From positions 186,001-250,000 of the forward strand of contig NZ_BMMP01000002.1 in assembly GCF_014645895.1 (NCBI RefSeq): a DNA stretch of 64,000 nt, in the 5' to 3' direction. The stretch is from Streptomyces daqingensis (GTDB lineage: Bacteria; Actinomycetota; Actinomycetes; Streptomycetales; Streptomycetaceae). This document shows, one piece after another, positions 27,357 to 36,566 of this stretch. The notes under the pieces were generated by a model. That model saw only the letters and a list, made by a program, of their open reading frames with translations, searched no databases and was not told where the DNA came from. The first letter of the stretch is position 1. Each line of letters opens with the position of its first letter. Position numbers and translations under genes: made by a program.

Positions 27357-27770
27357 ATGGTGCGTGCTCTGATGTCCGGGGTACTGGCTCTCGCGGCGGC
27401 GGCGTGGGTCGGGTTGGGCTGGTCGAACGGCACCAGAGTGCCGAGGGCGGGCCCTGCTCCAAGCCGAGGGTGCTCTGCTCCGAAGCGGGAGACCGCGAAT
27501 GCACGGTGGACCTCAGCACCTACCGGAACACCGTGACCGCCGTCGCGAGGTACTACCCGGGCTGCTACACCGACAGCGAGCCGAAGGTCGTGATCGTCGC
27601 TGTCGGCGACGGCCACCTCGACGAGTGGGACGAGCACCTCGATGCGGGATGGCTCTCCTGGGACAACGCGCCGCCGCTTCTCGCTGCTGGGGGCAGCGCG
27701 TGGTCTTCGGGACAGGGAAGCACGCGGGGGCCGAGGAGCTCAGCCGGCGCCGGACCTCGGCTTCACCGGC
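27357..27770 (+). pseudogene. Frameshifted small membrane/secreted protein
   Basis: The protein reads through three frames. 27357 to about 27443 encodes an N-terminal hydrophobic segment (MVRALMSGVLALAAAAWVGL). About 27441-27702 continues GPCSKPRVLC, TVDLSTYRNTVTAVARYYPG and DGHLDEWDEHLDAGWLSWD. From about 27703 the reading goes on as VFGTGKHAGAEELSRRR. Each change is explained by loss of one base, near 27443 and near 27702. Codon usage remains typical. I do not know the family. The right end is uncertain. Confidence 0.65.
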
Positions 27771-27901
27771 ACGACGACCCCTCCGACCGGCTGAAACGAG
27801 TAAGGGTGCGAGGCCGCCCCCATGGTCAGGCGCGGAGAGCGGGCCCTTGCTCCGGGTGCGCACCGTCCGTCCGCGAGGAGCGGGCCGGGCGGCCCGGCGG
27901 C

Positions 27902-28843
27902 TCACACGTGCGCGTCGAGCCACTGGAGCAGGTCGGTCTGCACCTCGGTCCTGTTGGTCTCGTTGAGGATCTCGTGCCGGGCGTCCGCGTAGCCGTTCCA
28001 GGTCACGTGGCGCAGGCCCGCGTAGCGGAAGTCCTCCAGGAGTTCGTAGACGAGCGTCATGCCCTGGTTGCAGGGATCCTTGTCCCCGACGGCGACGTGT
28101 ACCGGCAAGTCGCGCGGGATGCGCCCCAGTTGCTCCGGATCGTTGATCTTCCGGCTGCCGAGCACCCAGTCCAGTGACATCCCGGCGCTGAAGGGGAAGC
28201 CGCAGCGCTCGTCCGCCACGTACAGGTCGACCTCGTCCTCGTCGCGGGAGAGCCACTCGAAGCCGGTGCGGTGCGGGTAGGGGCCGTTGAAGGACCCGAA
28301 CAGGTCGGGCACGAAGCCGGACTGGGCGCTCCGGCCGCCCTTCTCGATCTCCTTCTCCAGCCGGCGGACGGCGGTCTCGGTCTCGCATCCCGGCAGCGAG
28401 CGGAACGTGCCCGAGAGCATCAGCCCGGTCAGCTCCCGCCCGTACTCCTGCGCGTAGTCCCGGGCGAGCTGCGAGCCCATGCTGTGGCCCAGGAGCACGA
28501 ACGGCGTACCGGCGGGGAGTTCGGCCCGCACCCGGTCCCCGACGGTCTTGAGGTCCTCGACGGTCGCACGCCAGCCGCTCTCCCCGACGACGCCGTAACC
28601 GCCGGTGTGGTCGGCCGTCGCGCCGTGCCCGCGGTGGTCGCTGGCGACGACGGTGTACCCGTAACGGCACAGGAACCGGGCGAACCGGTCGTAGCGCTGG
28701 GCGTGTTCGGCCGCGCCGTGCGCGATCTGGACGAGGGCCCGGGGCACGGCTCCCGCGCCCTCCGCGTCGTCCGGGAGCCAGGTGTAGGTGGCGATCCGCG
28801 TGCCGTCCGCCGCCGTCGTGTGATCCTGCCGTACGCCGCCCAC
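27902..28843 (-). CDS. Alpha/beta hydrolase, monoacylglycerol-lipase-like
   Basis: 313 residues. The nucleophile elbow is GHSMGSQLARDYAQ near residue 122. SDHRGHGATADH carries the oxyanion region, the acid is in VGDKDPCN, and the catalytic histidine in DARHEILNE. The pattern fits lysophospholipase/monoacylglycerol lipases (Hydrolase_4). The start is GTG at 28843, eight bases after GAGGAGG; the longer frame has no ribosome-binding site. It stands alone. Confidence 0.9.
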   Translation of the reverse strand: MGGVRQDHTTAADGTRIATYTWLPDDAEGAGAVPRALVQIAHGAAEHAQRYDRFARFLCRYGYTVVASDHRGHGATADHTGGYGVVGESGWRATVEDLKTVGDRVRAELPAGTPFVLLGHSMGSQLARDYAQEYGRELTGLMLSGTFRSLPGCETETAVRRLEKEIEKGGRSAQSGFVPDLFGSFNGPYPHRTGFEWLSRDEDEVDLYVADERCGFPFSAGMSLDWVLGSRKINDPEQLGRIPRDLPVHVAVGDKDPCNQGMTLVYELLEDFRYAGLRHVTWNGYADARHEILNETNRTEVQTDLLQWLDAHV

Positions 28844-29566
28844 GGTGTCCGCCTCCTCGGCTCGTTCCTCGCCCGCAGACGGCAACCGTACTGGGCTGCG
28901 CTGACACCGTGAAGGAGGCCGCCGGGCGGGAGGCGGCACACACGGAGCGGCCGCGTCCGCCCGCTTCTCCTTGCCCTGCTCCGGATACGCCGGTCAGTTC
29001 AAGCCGACTTCTGTACTGCCGCGCGGCCGAAGCCCGAAGTCAGCCGCGTCTTTTCCGTCCACGGAAGGCGCGCGCGGGGGTTCGCTCCCCGCGCGCGGGC
29101 GGACGGAGCGCGCGCGGGGCAGTTGTCGCCGTCCTTCCTTTTTGCGCCGCCGCCGGACGGTCCCGCACCGGGCGACGAGTGGGGCGGAACGGCATGAGCC
29201 CAGCTCAAACCGGTACGGAGTTCAACCTTCGCCGACTCACCCCCACAACCGCCTTTTGGTGCGCCGCCTGTCAACTTGTCGCCAATCGTCAGGAACTGCT
29301 GACTCCGGGCTGTGGCAGTGCTATGCCAGTGGTAAGGCTGCAGGGGCATCTGCCCGCATCACCGCGGGACGAAGGCGCCGCCCGGAACGCCCCGGAGAGC
29401 CGTAGCGATTGCAAGAGGGGGCTTTCAGCCAAACTTCGAGTTGATCTTGAACGGGCTGCTCGACAATAGACGACATTGCAGTCGGCCTATGCCAGAGGCG
29501 GGATGCCGACCTGTGTACGTCCTCCGCCCAACCGGACGCGGAGCCAACCGCCTAGAAGGGCTCGTC
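28844..29566. other. 723-bp non-coding region with hairpin and lower-GC promoter segment
   Basis: No credible gene is seen on either strand. A 10-bp perfect hairpin lies at 29070-29096 (GCGCGCGGGG with CCCCGCGCGC, loop GTTCGCT). The segment 29180-29560 is noticeably less GC-rich, with TTGATC at 29441-29446 as a possible -35 element for the acyl-CoA-dehydrogenase-like gene. Such a long leader suggests complex control. Confidence 0.5.
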
Positions 29567-30769
29567 ATGGAACGCTACTTCACGGACCAACACCATGAAC
29601 GGTTACGCACGGCGGTCCGGGAGTTCGCGAATAGCGAGGTCAAACCCCGGATAGAGGAGATGGAGGCCACGAAGACGGCCTCCGTCGGCCTCTCCCGCCT
29701 GATCGCACGCCAGGGCTGGATCGGCGCCACGGTCCCCCAGGGCTACGGCGGCATGGGGGTGGGCCACCTCGGCAAGACGGTGGTGATCGAGGAACTCTCC
29801 AGGGTGAGCGGCGCGATGGGCGCCATGGTGCAGGCCTCTCAGCTCGGCGTCGCGAAGATCATTCACTTCGGCAACGAGGAGCAAAAGAAGACGTGGCTGC
29901 CCGCAATTGCCTCCGGCGATTGCCTCCCCACCATCGCCGTCACGGAGCACGAGTCCGGGGGTCACGTCCTGGGCATGACGTCGTCCGCCGTACGCGACGG
30001 GGACGACTACGTCCTCAACGGCCGCAAGGTCTACGTCGGCAACAGCCACGTCGGAGACCTGCACGGCGTCGTCGTACGCACCGGCCCCGGATCGAAGGGG
30101 CTCACCGCCTTCCTCGTGGAGGCCGACACGCCGGGCTTCTCCCTCGGCCGGCAGCGTCCCGCCATGGGCCTGCACGGCTTCAGCTTCGGCGAACTCGTCT
30201 TCGAGGACTGCCGCGTCCCAGTTGCCAACCGCCTCGGAGAAGAGGGCGACGGCCTCGCGGTCGCCTACTCCTCCAGCGTGCTGTACGGCCGCGCCAACCT
30301 CACCGCCGTCTCCCTCGGCATACACCAGGCGATCCTCGACGAGACCACGGCCTTCTGCTCCGAACGCAGGCGCTACGACGCCCCGTTGGCCGACCTCGGC
30401 TCCATCAAGCTCAAGCTCGGCCAGATGCAGTCGCGGCTGATGACCGCGCGGCTCGCCGCCTACCACGCCGTCCACCTGCTCGACAGGGGTGAGCAGTGCG
30501 ACGCCGAGCTGATGAACGCCAAGCTCGTCAACGTCGAGTACGCCCTGGACTCGGCCCGCGACGCGATGGAGATCCACGCCGCGGCGGGGCTGTTCACCGA
30601 CCGGCCCGTGGAGCGCTACCTGCGGGACGCGCACCACATCTTCGCCCCCGCGGGCACCTCCGACATCCAGCGGCTGCGCCTCGGCGAGGTCGCGCTCGGG
30701 ACGGCGAAGGGCTCCTGGTCGCAGAAGCTCAGCGAACTCGTGCGGTGCGAGGTCGAACCCATCTGCTGA
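29567..30769 (+). CDS. Acyl-CoA-dehydrogenase-like flavoprotein lacking catalytic glutamate
   Basis: 400 residues with the acyl-CoA dehydrogenase fold: GWIGATVPQGYGGMGVGHLG, FAD/substrate segment PTIAVTEHESGGHVLGM and LRLGEVALGTAKG near the C-terminus. The usual catalytic base in the YEGT-like loop is replaced (FAPAGTSDIQ, Ala362), and the alternative isovaleryl-CoA-dehydrogenase position is Gly241 (VLYGRANL). It may therefore catalyse another flavin reaction. Codon 13 is TTA (29603-29605), implying bldA dependence. AAGGG precedes the ATG. It converges on the conservon operon 71 bp away. Confidence 0.88.
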   Translation: MERYFTDQHHERLRTAVREFANSEVKPRIEEMEATKTASVGLSRLIARQGWIGATVPQGYGGMGVGHLGKTVVIEELSRVSGAMGAMVQASQLGVAKIIHFGNEEQKKTWLPAIASGDCLPTIAVTEHESGGHVLGMTSSAVRDGDDYVLNGRKVYVGNSHVGDLHGVVVRTGPGSKGLTAFLVEADTPGFSLGRQRPAMGLHGFSFGELVFEDCRVPVANRLGEEGDGLAVAYSSSVLYGRANLTAVSLGIHQAILDETTAFCSERRRYDAPLADLGSIKLKLGQMQSRLMTARLAAYHAVHLLDRGEQCDAELMNAKLVNVEYALDSARDAMEIHAAAGLFTDRPVERYLRDAHHIFAPAGTSDIQRLRLGEVALGTAKGSWSQKLSELVRCEVEPIC

Positions 30770-30840
30770 CGGGGGCCGTCGGGCCCGGCGCGAGACCGGC
30801 GCGGGGCCCGGCGATGGAACCCGGCGCGTGAGAGGGCCGT

Positions 30841-31419
30841 TCAGGACCCGCCGCGCTCCCGCCGGTGGATCTGCTCCACGAGGTCGGCGGCCATCGACTT
30901 GATCGTCTCCAGCCCCTGACGTCCCCAGGGACGCGGCTCCTGGTCGACCACGCACACGGTGCCCAGCGCCATGCCCGTACGGTCGATCAGCGGCGCGCCG
31001 AGATAGGAACGGATGCCTATCTCGTCCACCACCGGGTTCCCGGCGAAGCGCGGATAGTCGCAGACGTCCTCCAGGACCAGCGCCTTGCGCCGCACGATGA
31101 CGTGCGGGCAGTAGCCGTGGTCCCGCGCCATGACACGGCCGACCGGCGTGCCCGCGCTCCCCGAGGGATCCAGCTCCACGGCCTGGTCGGCGCCGGGGGC
31201 GTAGAGACCGGCGAAGTACTGGTGGTCCTCCTCGATGAAGTTGACCATCGCGAAGGGAGCGCCGGTCACCCGCGCGAGATGGCGCGCGAAGTCGTCGAAC
31301 TCCGGCACGGGAGCGTCTCCCAGGCCCAGCTCCCGCAGCCGCACGGACCTCTTGGGGGCCTCGGCGTCCTCGGGCGTGAGCAGGAGGTGGCTGGTCGGGT
31401 CATACGGCGTCGGTGCCAT
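30841..31419 (-). CDS. GAF-domain protein of the conservon operon
   Basis: 192 residues, almost entirely one GAF domain: FDDFARHLARVTGAPFAMVN, AVELDPSGSAGTPVGRVMAR and YLGAPLIDRTGMALGTVCVV. GAF domains sense small ligands or redox state. This type is often annotated as GAF-domain sensor beside Streptomyces cvn genes. Its start overlaps the cvnD stop by 20 bp, so it is the last gene of the cvnABCD operon and probably feeds a signal to, or receives one from, the GTPase. Confidence 0.92.
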   Translation of the reverse strand: MAPTPYDPTSHLLLTPEDAEAPKRSVRLRELGLGDAPVPEFDDFARHLARVTGAPFAMVNFIEEDHQYFAGLYAPGADQAVELDPSGSAGTPVGRVMARDHGYCPHVIVRRKALVLEDVCDYPRFAGNPVVDEIGIRSYLGAPLIDRTGMALGTVCVVDQEPRPWGRQGLETIKSMAADLVEQIHRRERGGS

Positions 31420-32005
31420 GGGAGCTCCCTGTGTCGAGAAGATGCTGGACGAGTGAGACGAGGACCTGCGTGCCGGAGCTGGCCTGCCGGGCGTCGCAGA
31501 GCACCACCGGCACGTCGGGCTTGAGGTCGATCGCGGCGCGCACCTCGTCGGGCTCGTAGCGGTAGGAGTTGTCGAACTCGTTCACCGCGACGATGAAAGT
31601 GATGCCGCGCCGCTCGAAGAAGTCCACGGCGGCGAAGCAGTGTTCGAGGCGGCGGGTGTCCGCGAGCACCACCGCGCCCAGAGCGCCCTCGGACAGCTCG
31701 TTCCACATGAACCAGAACCGCTCCTGGCCGGGCGTGCCGAAGAGGTAGAGCATGTGGGAGGCGCTGAGCGTGATGCGTCCGAAGTCCATCGCCACGGTCG
31801 TGGTGGACTTGTTCTCGATCCCGTCGAGGCTGTCGGTGGCGGCGCTCACCTGCGTGAGCAACTCCTCCGTGCTCAGCGGTTCGATCTCGCTCACGGCGCC
31901 GACGAAAGTGGTCTTGCCGACACCGAAGCCCCCGGCGATGAGGATTTTCAGCGCGGTAGGGAACGGATCGGCACGGCTCGTTTCAGAGTCGTCTACGGAG
32001 CCCAT
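31400..32005 (-). CDS. cvnD: Conservon GTPase CvnD
   Basis: 201 residues, a small MglA/Ras-like GTP/ATP-binding protein. The P loop is GGFGVGKTTFVGAV near residue 25, the switch region FGTPGQERFWF, and the base-recognition motif VAVNEFDNS. Conservon D proteins work with the CvnA sensor, CvnB roadblock and CvnC DUF742 proteins in a membrane signalling complex that affects development and antibiotic production. It overlaps cvnC by 23 bp at its start and the GAF gene by 20 bp at its end. Confidence 0.94.
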   Translation of the reverse strand: MGSVDDSETSRADPFPTALKILIAGGFGVGKTTFVGAVSEIEPLSTEELLTQVSAATDSLDGIENKSTTTVAMDFGRITLSASHMLYLFGTPGQERFWFMWNELSEGALGAVVLADTRRLEHCFAAVDFFERRGITFIVAVNEFDNSYRYEPDEVRAAIDLKPDVPVVLCDARQASSGTQVLVSLVQHLLDTGSSHGTDAV

Positions 32006-32366
32006 CCAGCACCGCCTCCAGCAGTTCTCGATCAGTAGGGTCGGAAGAGAGGGGCGCGCGCACCGGCGCGCGCGAGGTGATCGCACCGCAGTCGACCAGG
32101 TCGGAGAGGAGCACTTTGGCGACCACTGCGGGCTGGGCGATCTGGGCGGCGATCTCTGCGACGGAGACGGGCCCGCCGCAGAGTTGGAGCACGTGGGTGT
32201 GGTCGGGGCCGAGGTAGCTCCGGGGACGCTCTCCGGTCGCCATCACCATTGTGAGCAGGTCGAATTGGGCCGTCGGCTTCGTACGACCGTTGCTCACGGT
32301 GTACGGGCGGACCAGCCGCCCGGCGTCGTCGTCGAGCCACGGCCCCTCTAACGGTTCCTGTCTCAT
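31983..32366 (-). CDS. cvnC: Conservon DUF742 protein CvnC
   Basis: 127 residues with the DUF742 winged-helix-like pattern: GRLVRPYTVSNGRTKP, PVSVAEIAAQIAQPAVVAKV and LLSDLVDCGAI. The protein lies between cvnB and cvnD with overlapping or near-touching ends (9 bp from cvnB), as in all conservons. It likely binds the roadblock protein and GTPase. The C-terminus ends in LLEAVLDGLRRRL, as is common in this family. Confidence 0.94.
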   Translation of the reverse strand: MRQEPLEGPWLDDDAGRLVRPYTVSNGRTKPTAQFDLLTMVMATGERPRSYLGPDHTHVLQLCGGPVSVAEIAAQIAQPAVVAKVLLSDLVDCGAITSRAPVRAPLSSDPTDRELLEAVLDGLRRRL

Positions 32367-32375
32367 CCGGCCGCC

Positions 32376-32792
32376 TCAGTGACCGGCCGGCTGCCGCGCG
32401 GGTGTCCCCAGATACGGCCGGACGCTCTTGACGAGCATCGCCATCTCGTATCCGAGGACCGCGGCGTCGGCGTCACGCCCCGCGAGCACGGCGAGGCAGG
32501 CTCCCTGCCCGGCGGTCGAGACGAACAGCAGCGAAGTGTCCAGCTCCACCACCACTTGGCGCACCTCTCCACCGTCCCCGAAACGCACGCCGGCGCTGCG
32601 CGCCAGCGAGTACAGCCCGGAGGAGAGCGCCGCCATGTGGTCGGCGGTGTCCGTGTCCAGACCGTGAGCGGCCTTCACGAGACCGTCGGAGGACAGCAGC
32701 AGCGCGCTGCGCGTGTGGGGGACGCGCTCCACGAGTCCGGTCAGGAGCCAGGAGAGGTCTGTCGTGTGTCCGATGGGGGCTTCGCTCACCAT
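32376..32792 (-). CDS. cvnB: Conservon roadblock/LC7 protein CvnB
   Basis: 138 residues of the roadblock/LC7 fold: DLSWLLTGLVERVPHTRSAL, LLSSDGLVKAAHGLDTDTAD and VVVELDTSLLFVSTAGQGAC. The family regulates MglA-like GTPases such as CvnD. The ATG at 32792 begins MVSEAPIGH. A 200-bp space separates it from cvnA, longer than in most conservons, and could hold a second promoter. Confidence 0.94.
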   Translation of the reverse strand: MVSEAPIGHTTDLSWLLTGLVERVPHTRSALLLSSDGLVKAAHGLDTDTADHMAALSSGLYSLARSAGVRFGDGGEVRQVVVELDTSLLFVSTAGQGACLAVLAGRDADAAVLGYEMAMLVKSVRPYLGTPARQPAGH

Positions 32793-32992
32793 GATCGCGT
32801 TCTTCTCCTTCAGAGCTGTACCGCAGAGCGGGCGGAACGGGGCCGAGCGGGGCCATGTCCGCGGGCATTCGTGTGGAGGGCGGCCCGGCGCCCCGAGTAC
32901 GTTGGGGCGCGGGCGCGTTGACCTCTTCGGGGGCCCGCTCCCGCGGGCGCGACAGCCCCGCGCAACGGCGGCGGGGCCCGAACTACAGCCGC

Positions 32993-34948
32993 CTAATCGG
33001 CGGGACGGGGTGCTTCGCCGCCGGTGTCCTCGGCGAGGCTCGTGCCGCGCTGGAACGCGGCCATCAGACCGGGGTCGTGGCCCTGCGCCGTCTCGTCCCA
33101 GTCGGCGGTGGCGCCTTCCTGCCTTGCCGGCGGAGTGTCCCGGAGTTCGGGGACCAGGTGCTCCTGGCGGCGGCGTTTGGGGAGTTCGGGGCGCTCCCCG
33201 TTCCCCGCCGCTCTGGACGGGCCCGGCGTGTGGACCTGCAGGGGAGGCTGCGGACCGGGACGCGCGGAGGGGGCCGGACCGGAGTGGGCGGCGGGCGCGT
33301 ACTGCGTGCCCGACGGCTGGGGCAGGGGCTGCGAACGGGCCGCGGACTGGGCGGGGACCGGCCGGCTCCGTTCGGGGGCGGGCGTGCGCGCGTGCTCGGG
33401 GCTGCCGGTCCGCACCCGCGGGAGTTCCGTCGTGTCGCCGGTTCTCGCCTCGGCCGCACCGTGCCGGGTGGCGGACGCCGCGACAGCGATACCGGCCGAA
33501 CCGCCGCCGGAGGCAGCCGCGTTGGCGGTCCGCACCGCGGACCCCGCGACGTTGCCCTTCTGCTGCGCCCCGTTGCCCGGCTCCTCGCCGAGCACCTCGC
33601 GCGGCAGTACGAGCACGGCCTGAATACCGCCGTAGATGTTGCTCTGCAGCTGGACGACGATGCCGTGCCGCTGCGCGAGCGCCGAGACCACGAACAGCCC
33701 GATGCGCCCGTCCTGCAACAGCTCGCCCACGTCGATGCGTTCGGGGTCGGAGAGCACGGCGTTCATGCGGCTCTGCTCGGCGGGCGTCATGCCCAGCCCG
33801 CGGTCCTCGACCTCGATGGCCAGCCCTGCCGTCACATGCTGTGCGCGCAGCAGGACCTGGGTGTGCGGGGCGGAGAACACCGTCGCGTTCTCGACGAGTT
33901 CGGCCAGGAGGTGGATGACGTCGGCCACGGCATGACCGCGGAGGGTCCCCTCGATCGGGGGCACCAGCTTCACGCGGGGGTAGTGCTCGACCTCGGCGAT
34001 GGCGGAGCGCAGCACCTCGGTCATAGTGACCGGGCGGCTCCACTGCCGGCGGGAGACCGCGCCGCCGAGGACCGCGAGGTTCTCAGCGTGGCGGCGGATC
34101 CGGGTGGCCAGGTGGTCGACGTGGAAGAGGCCCTTGAGGAGGTCGGGGTCCTCGACCTGGTTCTCCAGGTCGTCCAGCAGCTCGATCTCGCGGTGGACCA
34201 GGGACTGCAGGCGCCGGGCGAGGTTGACGAAGACCTCGACCTTCTCCTCGTTGCTGCTGGAGTTGCTGCGTACGAGGGCGGCGGCCCGGGTGACGGCCGA
34301 CTCGGCCGAGTGCTGGGCGAGTTCGAGTTCGTGGGCGAGCAGCTCGACGGCGTCCGCGCGCTCGCCGGGCTCGGGGAGCGCGGGGTGCGGGCGCAGGTGC
34401 GGGCGGTCGCCCTGCTCCAGGCACTGCAGCAGGGCCTGGATCTCGGAGCGGCCCCGCGCGACGGAGCGGCGCAGCGCGGTGTGGCGTTCGAGTACGCGGC
34501 GGGCCTGGGAGGTCGCCGCGTAGGCGGCGCCGGCGACGGCGCCGCAGACGAGTAAGAGCGCGCCGGCCAGCACGCTCCAGACGACGGCGCCGTCGTCGCC
34601 CGGAGCGGGAGCGGCGGAGGCTCCGGGACCGCCCTCGACGCTCATCACGTACGCGACGACGGCGGCGCCTGCGACCGCGACGATCCCCGCGGGCAGCACG
34701 GCCAGCCGCACCAGGTGCCGGCGGAACGCGGCGTCGCTGGGAGTGCGGGGTGCCGGGGCGCGTCCGTGCCGGCGCCGCGAGCCGTTGACGCCCGGCGCCG
34801 GCGTTCCGTACGAGCCGTGGACTGCCGTGCCCCGCGATTCCGGCGAGGCGACCGGGAGCGGCGCCTTGCCGGGGTGAGGCCCCTGGGAAGGTGCGGGAGC
34901 GGACATACCCCTTCCTGTCTGGACCGCATGGCTCGGGGGTTCAGGCAT
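32993..34948 (-). CDS. cvnA: Conservon sensor histidine-kinase-like protein CvnA
   Basis: 651 residues. Basic N-terminal tail, two membrane helices (about 80-102 and 123-146), then a helical dimerisation-like region and an HATPase domain (about 340-470), with ELVENATVFSAPHTQV (N box), EVEDRGLGMTP (G1) and DGRIGLFVVSALAQRHGI (G2). The Pro/Ala/Gln-rich C-terminal tail of about 170 residues is disordered. The extracellular loop is short, as in CvnA proteins, which resemble eukaryotic-like receptors for the CvnBCD module. The start is ATG 34948 (GAGG); ATG 34906 with GGAAGGGG is also possible. Confidence 0.93.
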   Translation of the reverse strand: MPEPPSHAVQTGRGMSAPAPSQGPHPGKAPLPVASPESRGTAVHGSYGTPAPGVNGSRRRHGRAPAPRTPSDAAFRRHLVRLAVLPAGIVAVAGAAVVAYVMSVEGGPGASAAPAPGDDGAVVWSVLAGALLLVCGAVAGAAYAATSQARRVLERHTALRRSVARGRSEIQALLQCLEQGDRPHLRPHPALPEPGERADAVELLAHELELAQHSAESAVTRAAALVRSNSSSNEEKVEVFVNLARRLQSLVHREIELLDDLENQVEDPDLLKGLFHVDHLATRIRRHAENLAVLGGAVSRRQWSRPVTMTEVLRSAIAEVEHYPRVKLVPPIEGTLRGHAVADVIHLLAELVENATVFSAPHTQVLLRAQHVTAGLAIEVEDRGLGMTPAEQSRMNAVLSDPERIDVGELLQDGRIGLFVVSALAQRHGIVVQLQSNIYGGIQAVLVLPREVLGEEPGNGAQQKGNVAGSAVRTANAAASGGGSAGIAVAASATRHGAAEARTGDTTELPRVRTGSPEHARTPAPERSRPVPAQSAARSQPLPQPSGTQYAPAAHSGPAPSARPGPQPPLQVHTPGPSRAAGNGERPELPKRRRQEHLVPELRDTPPARQEGATADWDETAQGHDPGLMAAFQRGTSLAEDTGGEAPRPAD

Positions 34949-35695
34949 CGAATTCCTCGGTTGAGTTGAGGTCTGCGGGTGGGCTTCCTCGAAGCACGAT
35001 CACAGCGCGCGTCAGTTCGCTCTCACAGCGCTACGGTCACGCTAGTCCTCTCGGCAACGTGGTGCGGGTGCGCTTGACATATTCGCCACCCCTCGCCACC
35101 TCCGAACGAGTGAAGATCGGCACCACTCGTCGGGACACGGTCCAAGATCTTAACTGCCGTACGGAGCCCGGCAGTTACCCTTCGGGGCCGCCCGCGGCCG
35201 AGCACGCCGGAACGCCGCCGCCCGTCGGGCCGGCCGGACGCGGCGGCCGCTCCCCCTCCACCCTCTGCCCCGCCTGCGGTTCTCCTCCCCCGCCTCGTAC
35301 CGGCCGACCCCCGGCGCACCACCCGGAACCCGTGCGACGCACGCGGGAAAGCCCTTCACGGACGGTGACGCTCATCCGCCACGGCGCCCGGCACGCCAAT
35401 ACCGGCCTACGGGGCAAGGACGACATGACCGGCTCTCACCGCCGGGCTGACACAGGCATATGCGCCCCCTTGTGCGCCGGGGGCGCCTCCCCCGAGTCGC
35501 CCTCGAACGCGTCCGGAATTCGCCCCCGTTTTGTCTCACATCCAACCCCCGCCGAATGTCCCGCACTCACCCTCCGCACAGACACGGATTCCCTCCGTGG
35601 CAGTGGGGCGTCGCGCACTCTCCCGCAACGAGCGCATGTCGTATCGTCGGCCGCGTCCGCGCGTCAGCGAGCACCCGCTTACCGAAGGAGCATCC
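34949..35695. other. 747-bp intergenic region between divergent cvnA and phosphatase genes
   Basis: No convincing gene is present. Frames here lack ribosome-binding sites and family resemblance. TTGACA at 35074-35079 faces rightward and could belong to a promoter with a long leader. The rest holds the cvn promoter on the left strand and GC-rich filler. I see no strong hairpin or repeat. Confidence 0.5.
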
Positions 35696-36493
35696 GTGAG
35701 CCAGCAGTCCGCCGAACCGGCGCTGACCGGAGTGCGCAACTTCCGCGACCTCGGCGGAGTGCCGACGGCCGACGGACGGCGCCTCCGCCACGGCGTCCTC
35801 TTCCGCAGCGGCCACCTCGCTCATGCGACGGAGGACGACGCCGATTTCCTCAAGGGCCTCGGTCTCCACACGGTCTACGACTTCCGCAACTCCGCCGACC
35901 AGGCGCTCGAAGGACCTGACGTCGAGCTGCCGGGCGTGCGCTACGTGAATCTCCCTCTCAGCGACCCCGCGGACGGCGCGGAGTTCTGGAAGATGGTGCG
36001 GGACGGCGAGCTCGACCAGTTGCGCATGGTCCTCTCCGACGGCAAGGGAGCGGCCCGGATGATCGACTCGTACCGCTCCATCATCACGGGGCGCACGAGG
36101 GAGCACAGCCGGATCCTCCACGAACTCGCCGACGGCAGCGTCCCCGCGCTCATGCACTGCGCCGCCGGGAAGGACCGCGCCGGGCTGTCGGTCGCCGTGA
36201 CGCTGCTGGCGCTGGGCGTGGACAAGACGGACATCGAGGCCGACTACCTGGAGTCCAACGCCCGGCACCGCCGCTACAAGATGTACCGGAGCGAGAAGTC
36301 GCGGGCCGGCATGTCGCCCGAGGTGCAGGAGCTTCTCTCGCCGCTCTTCGACGCCCACCCCACGTACCTCGCCGCTGCCCTCACGACCATCGACGACACC
36401 TGGGGCGGAGTCGAGCGGTACCTCTCCGAGGGGCTCGGACTCGAGGCGGCGACCCACGAACGCCTGCGGGACAGGCTGCTGGAGGACGGCTGA
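35696..36493 (+). CDS. Tyrosine-protein phosphatase (Y_phosphatase3 family)
   Basis: 265 residues. The catalytic P loop HCAAGKDRAGL (C-x5-R) is near residue 153. The N-terminal NFRDLGGVPTADGRRLRHG and LFRSGHLAHAT segments are typical of the bacterial PtpB/LipA-like family, which acts on phosphotyrosine and sometimes phosphoinositides. The GTG at 35696 follows AAGGAG. It sits between the conservon and the hopanoid operon with no evident partner kinase. Confidence 0.93.
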   Translation: MSQQSAEPALTGVRNFRDLGGVPTADGRRLRHGVLFRSGHLAHATEDDADFLKGLGLHTVYDFRNSADQALEGPDVELPGVRYVNLPLSDPADGAEFWKMVRDGELDQLRMVLSDGKGAARMIDSYRSIITGRTREHSRILHELADGSVPALMHCAAGKDRAGLSVAVTLLALGVDKTDIEADYLESNARHRRYKMYRSEKSRAGMSPEVQELLSPLFDAHPTYLAAALTTIDDTWGGVERYLSEGLGLEAATHERLRDRLLEDG

Positions 36494-36566
36494 GCGAGGC
36501 GGCTGAGACGAGGGGCGGCCGGGTCACGGACGATGAGACCCGGTCGGCTGGGACAGGGGCCGGGGC

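Noticed and set aside
29487..29498. TATGCCAGAGGC shared with 60856-60867
   Set aside because: A 12-base match is expected by chance many times in a 64-kb GC-rich window.
34949..35695. Frame of 342 codons on the + strand beginning at 34891
   Set aside because: It starts inside cvnA on the opposite strand, has no ribosome-binding site, and consists of low-complexity Arg/Pro/Ser sequence.
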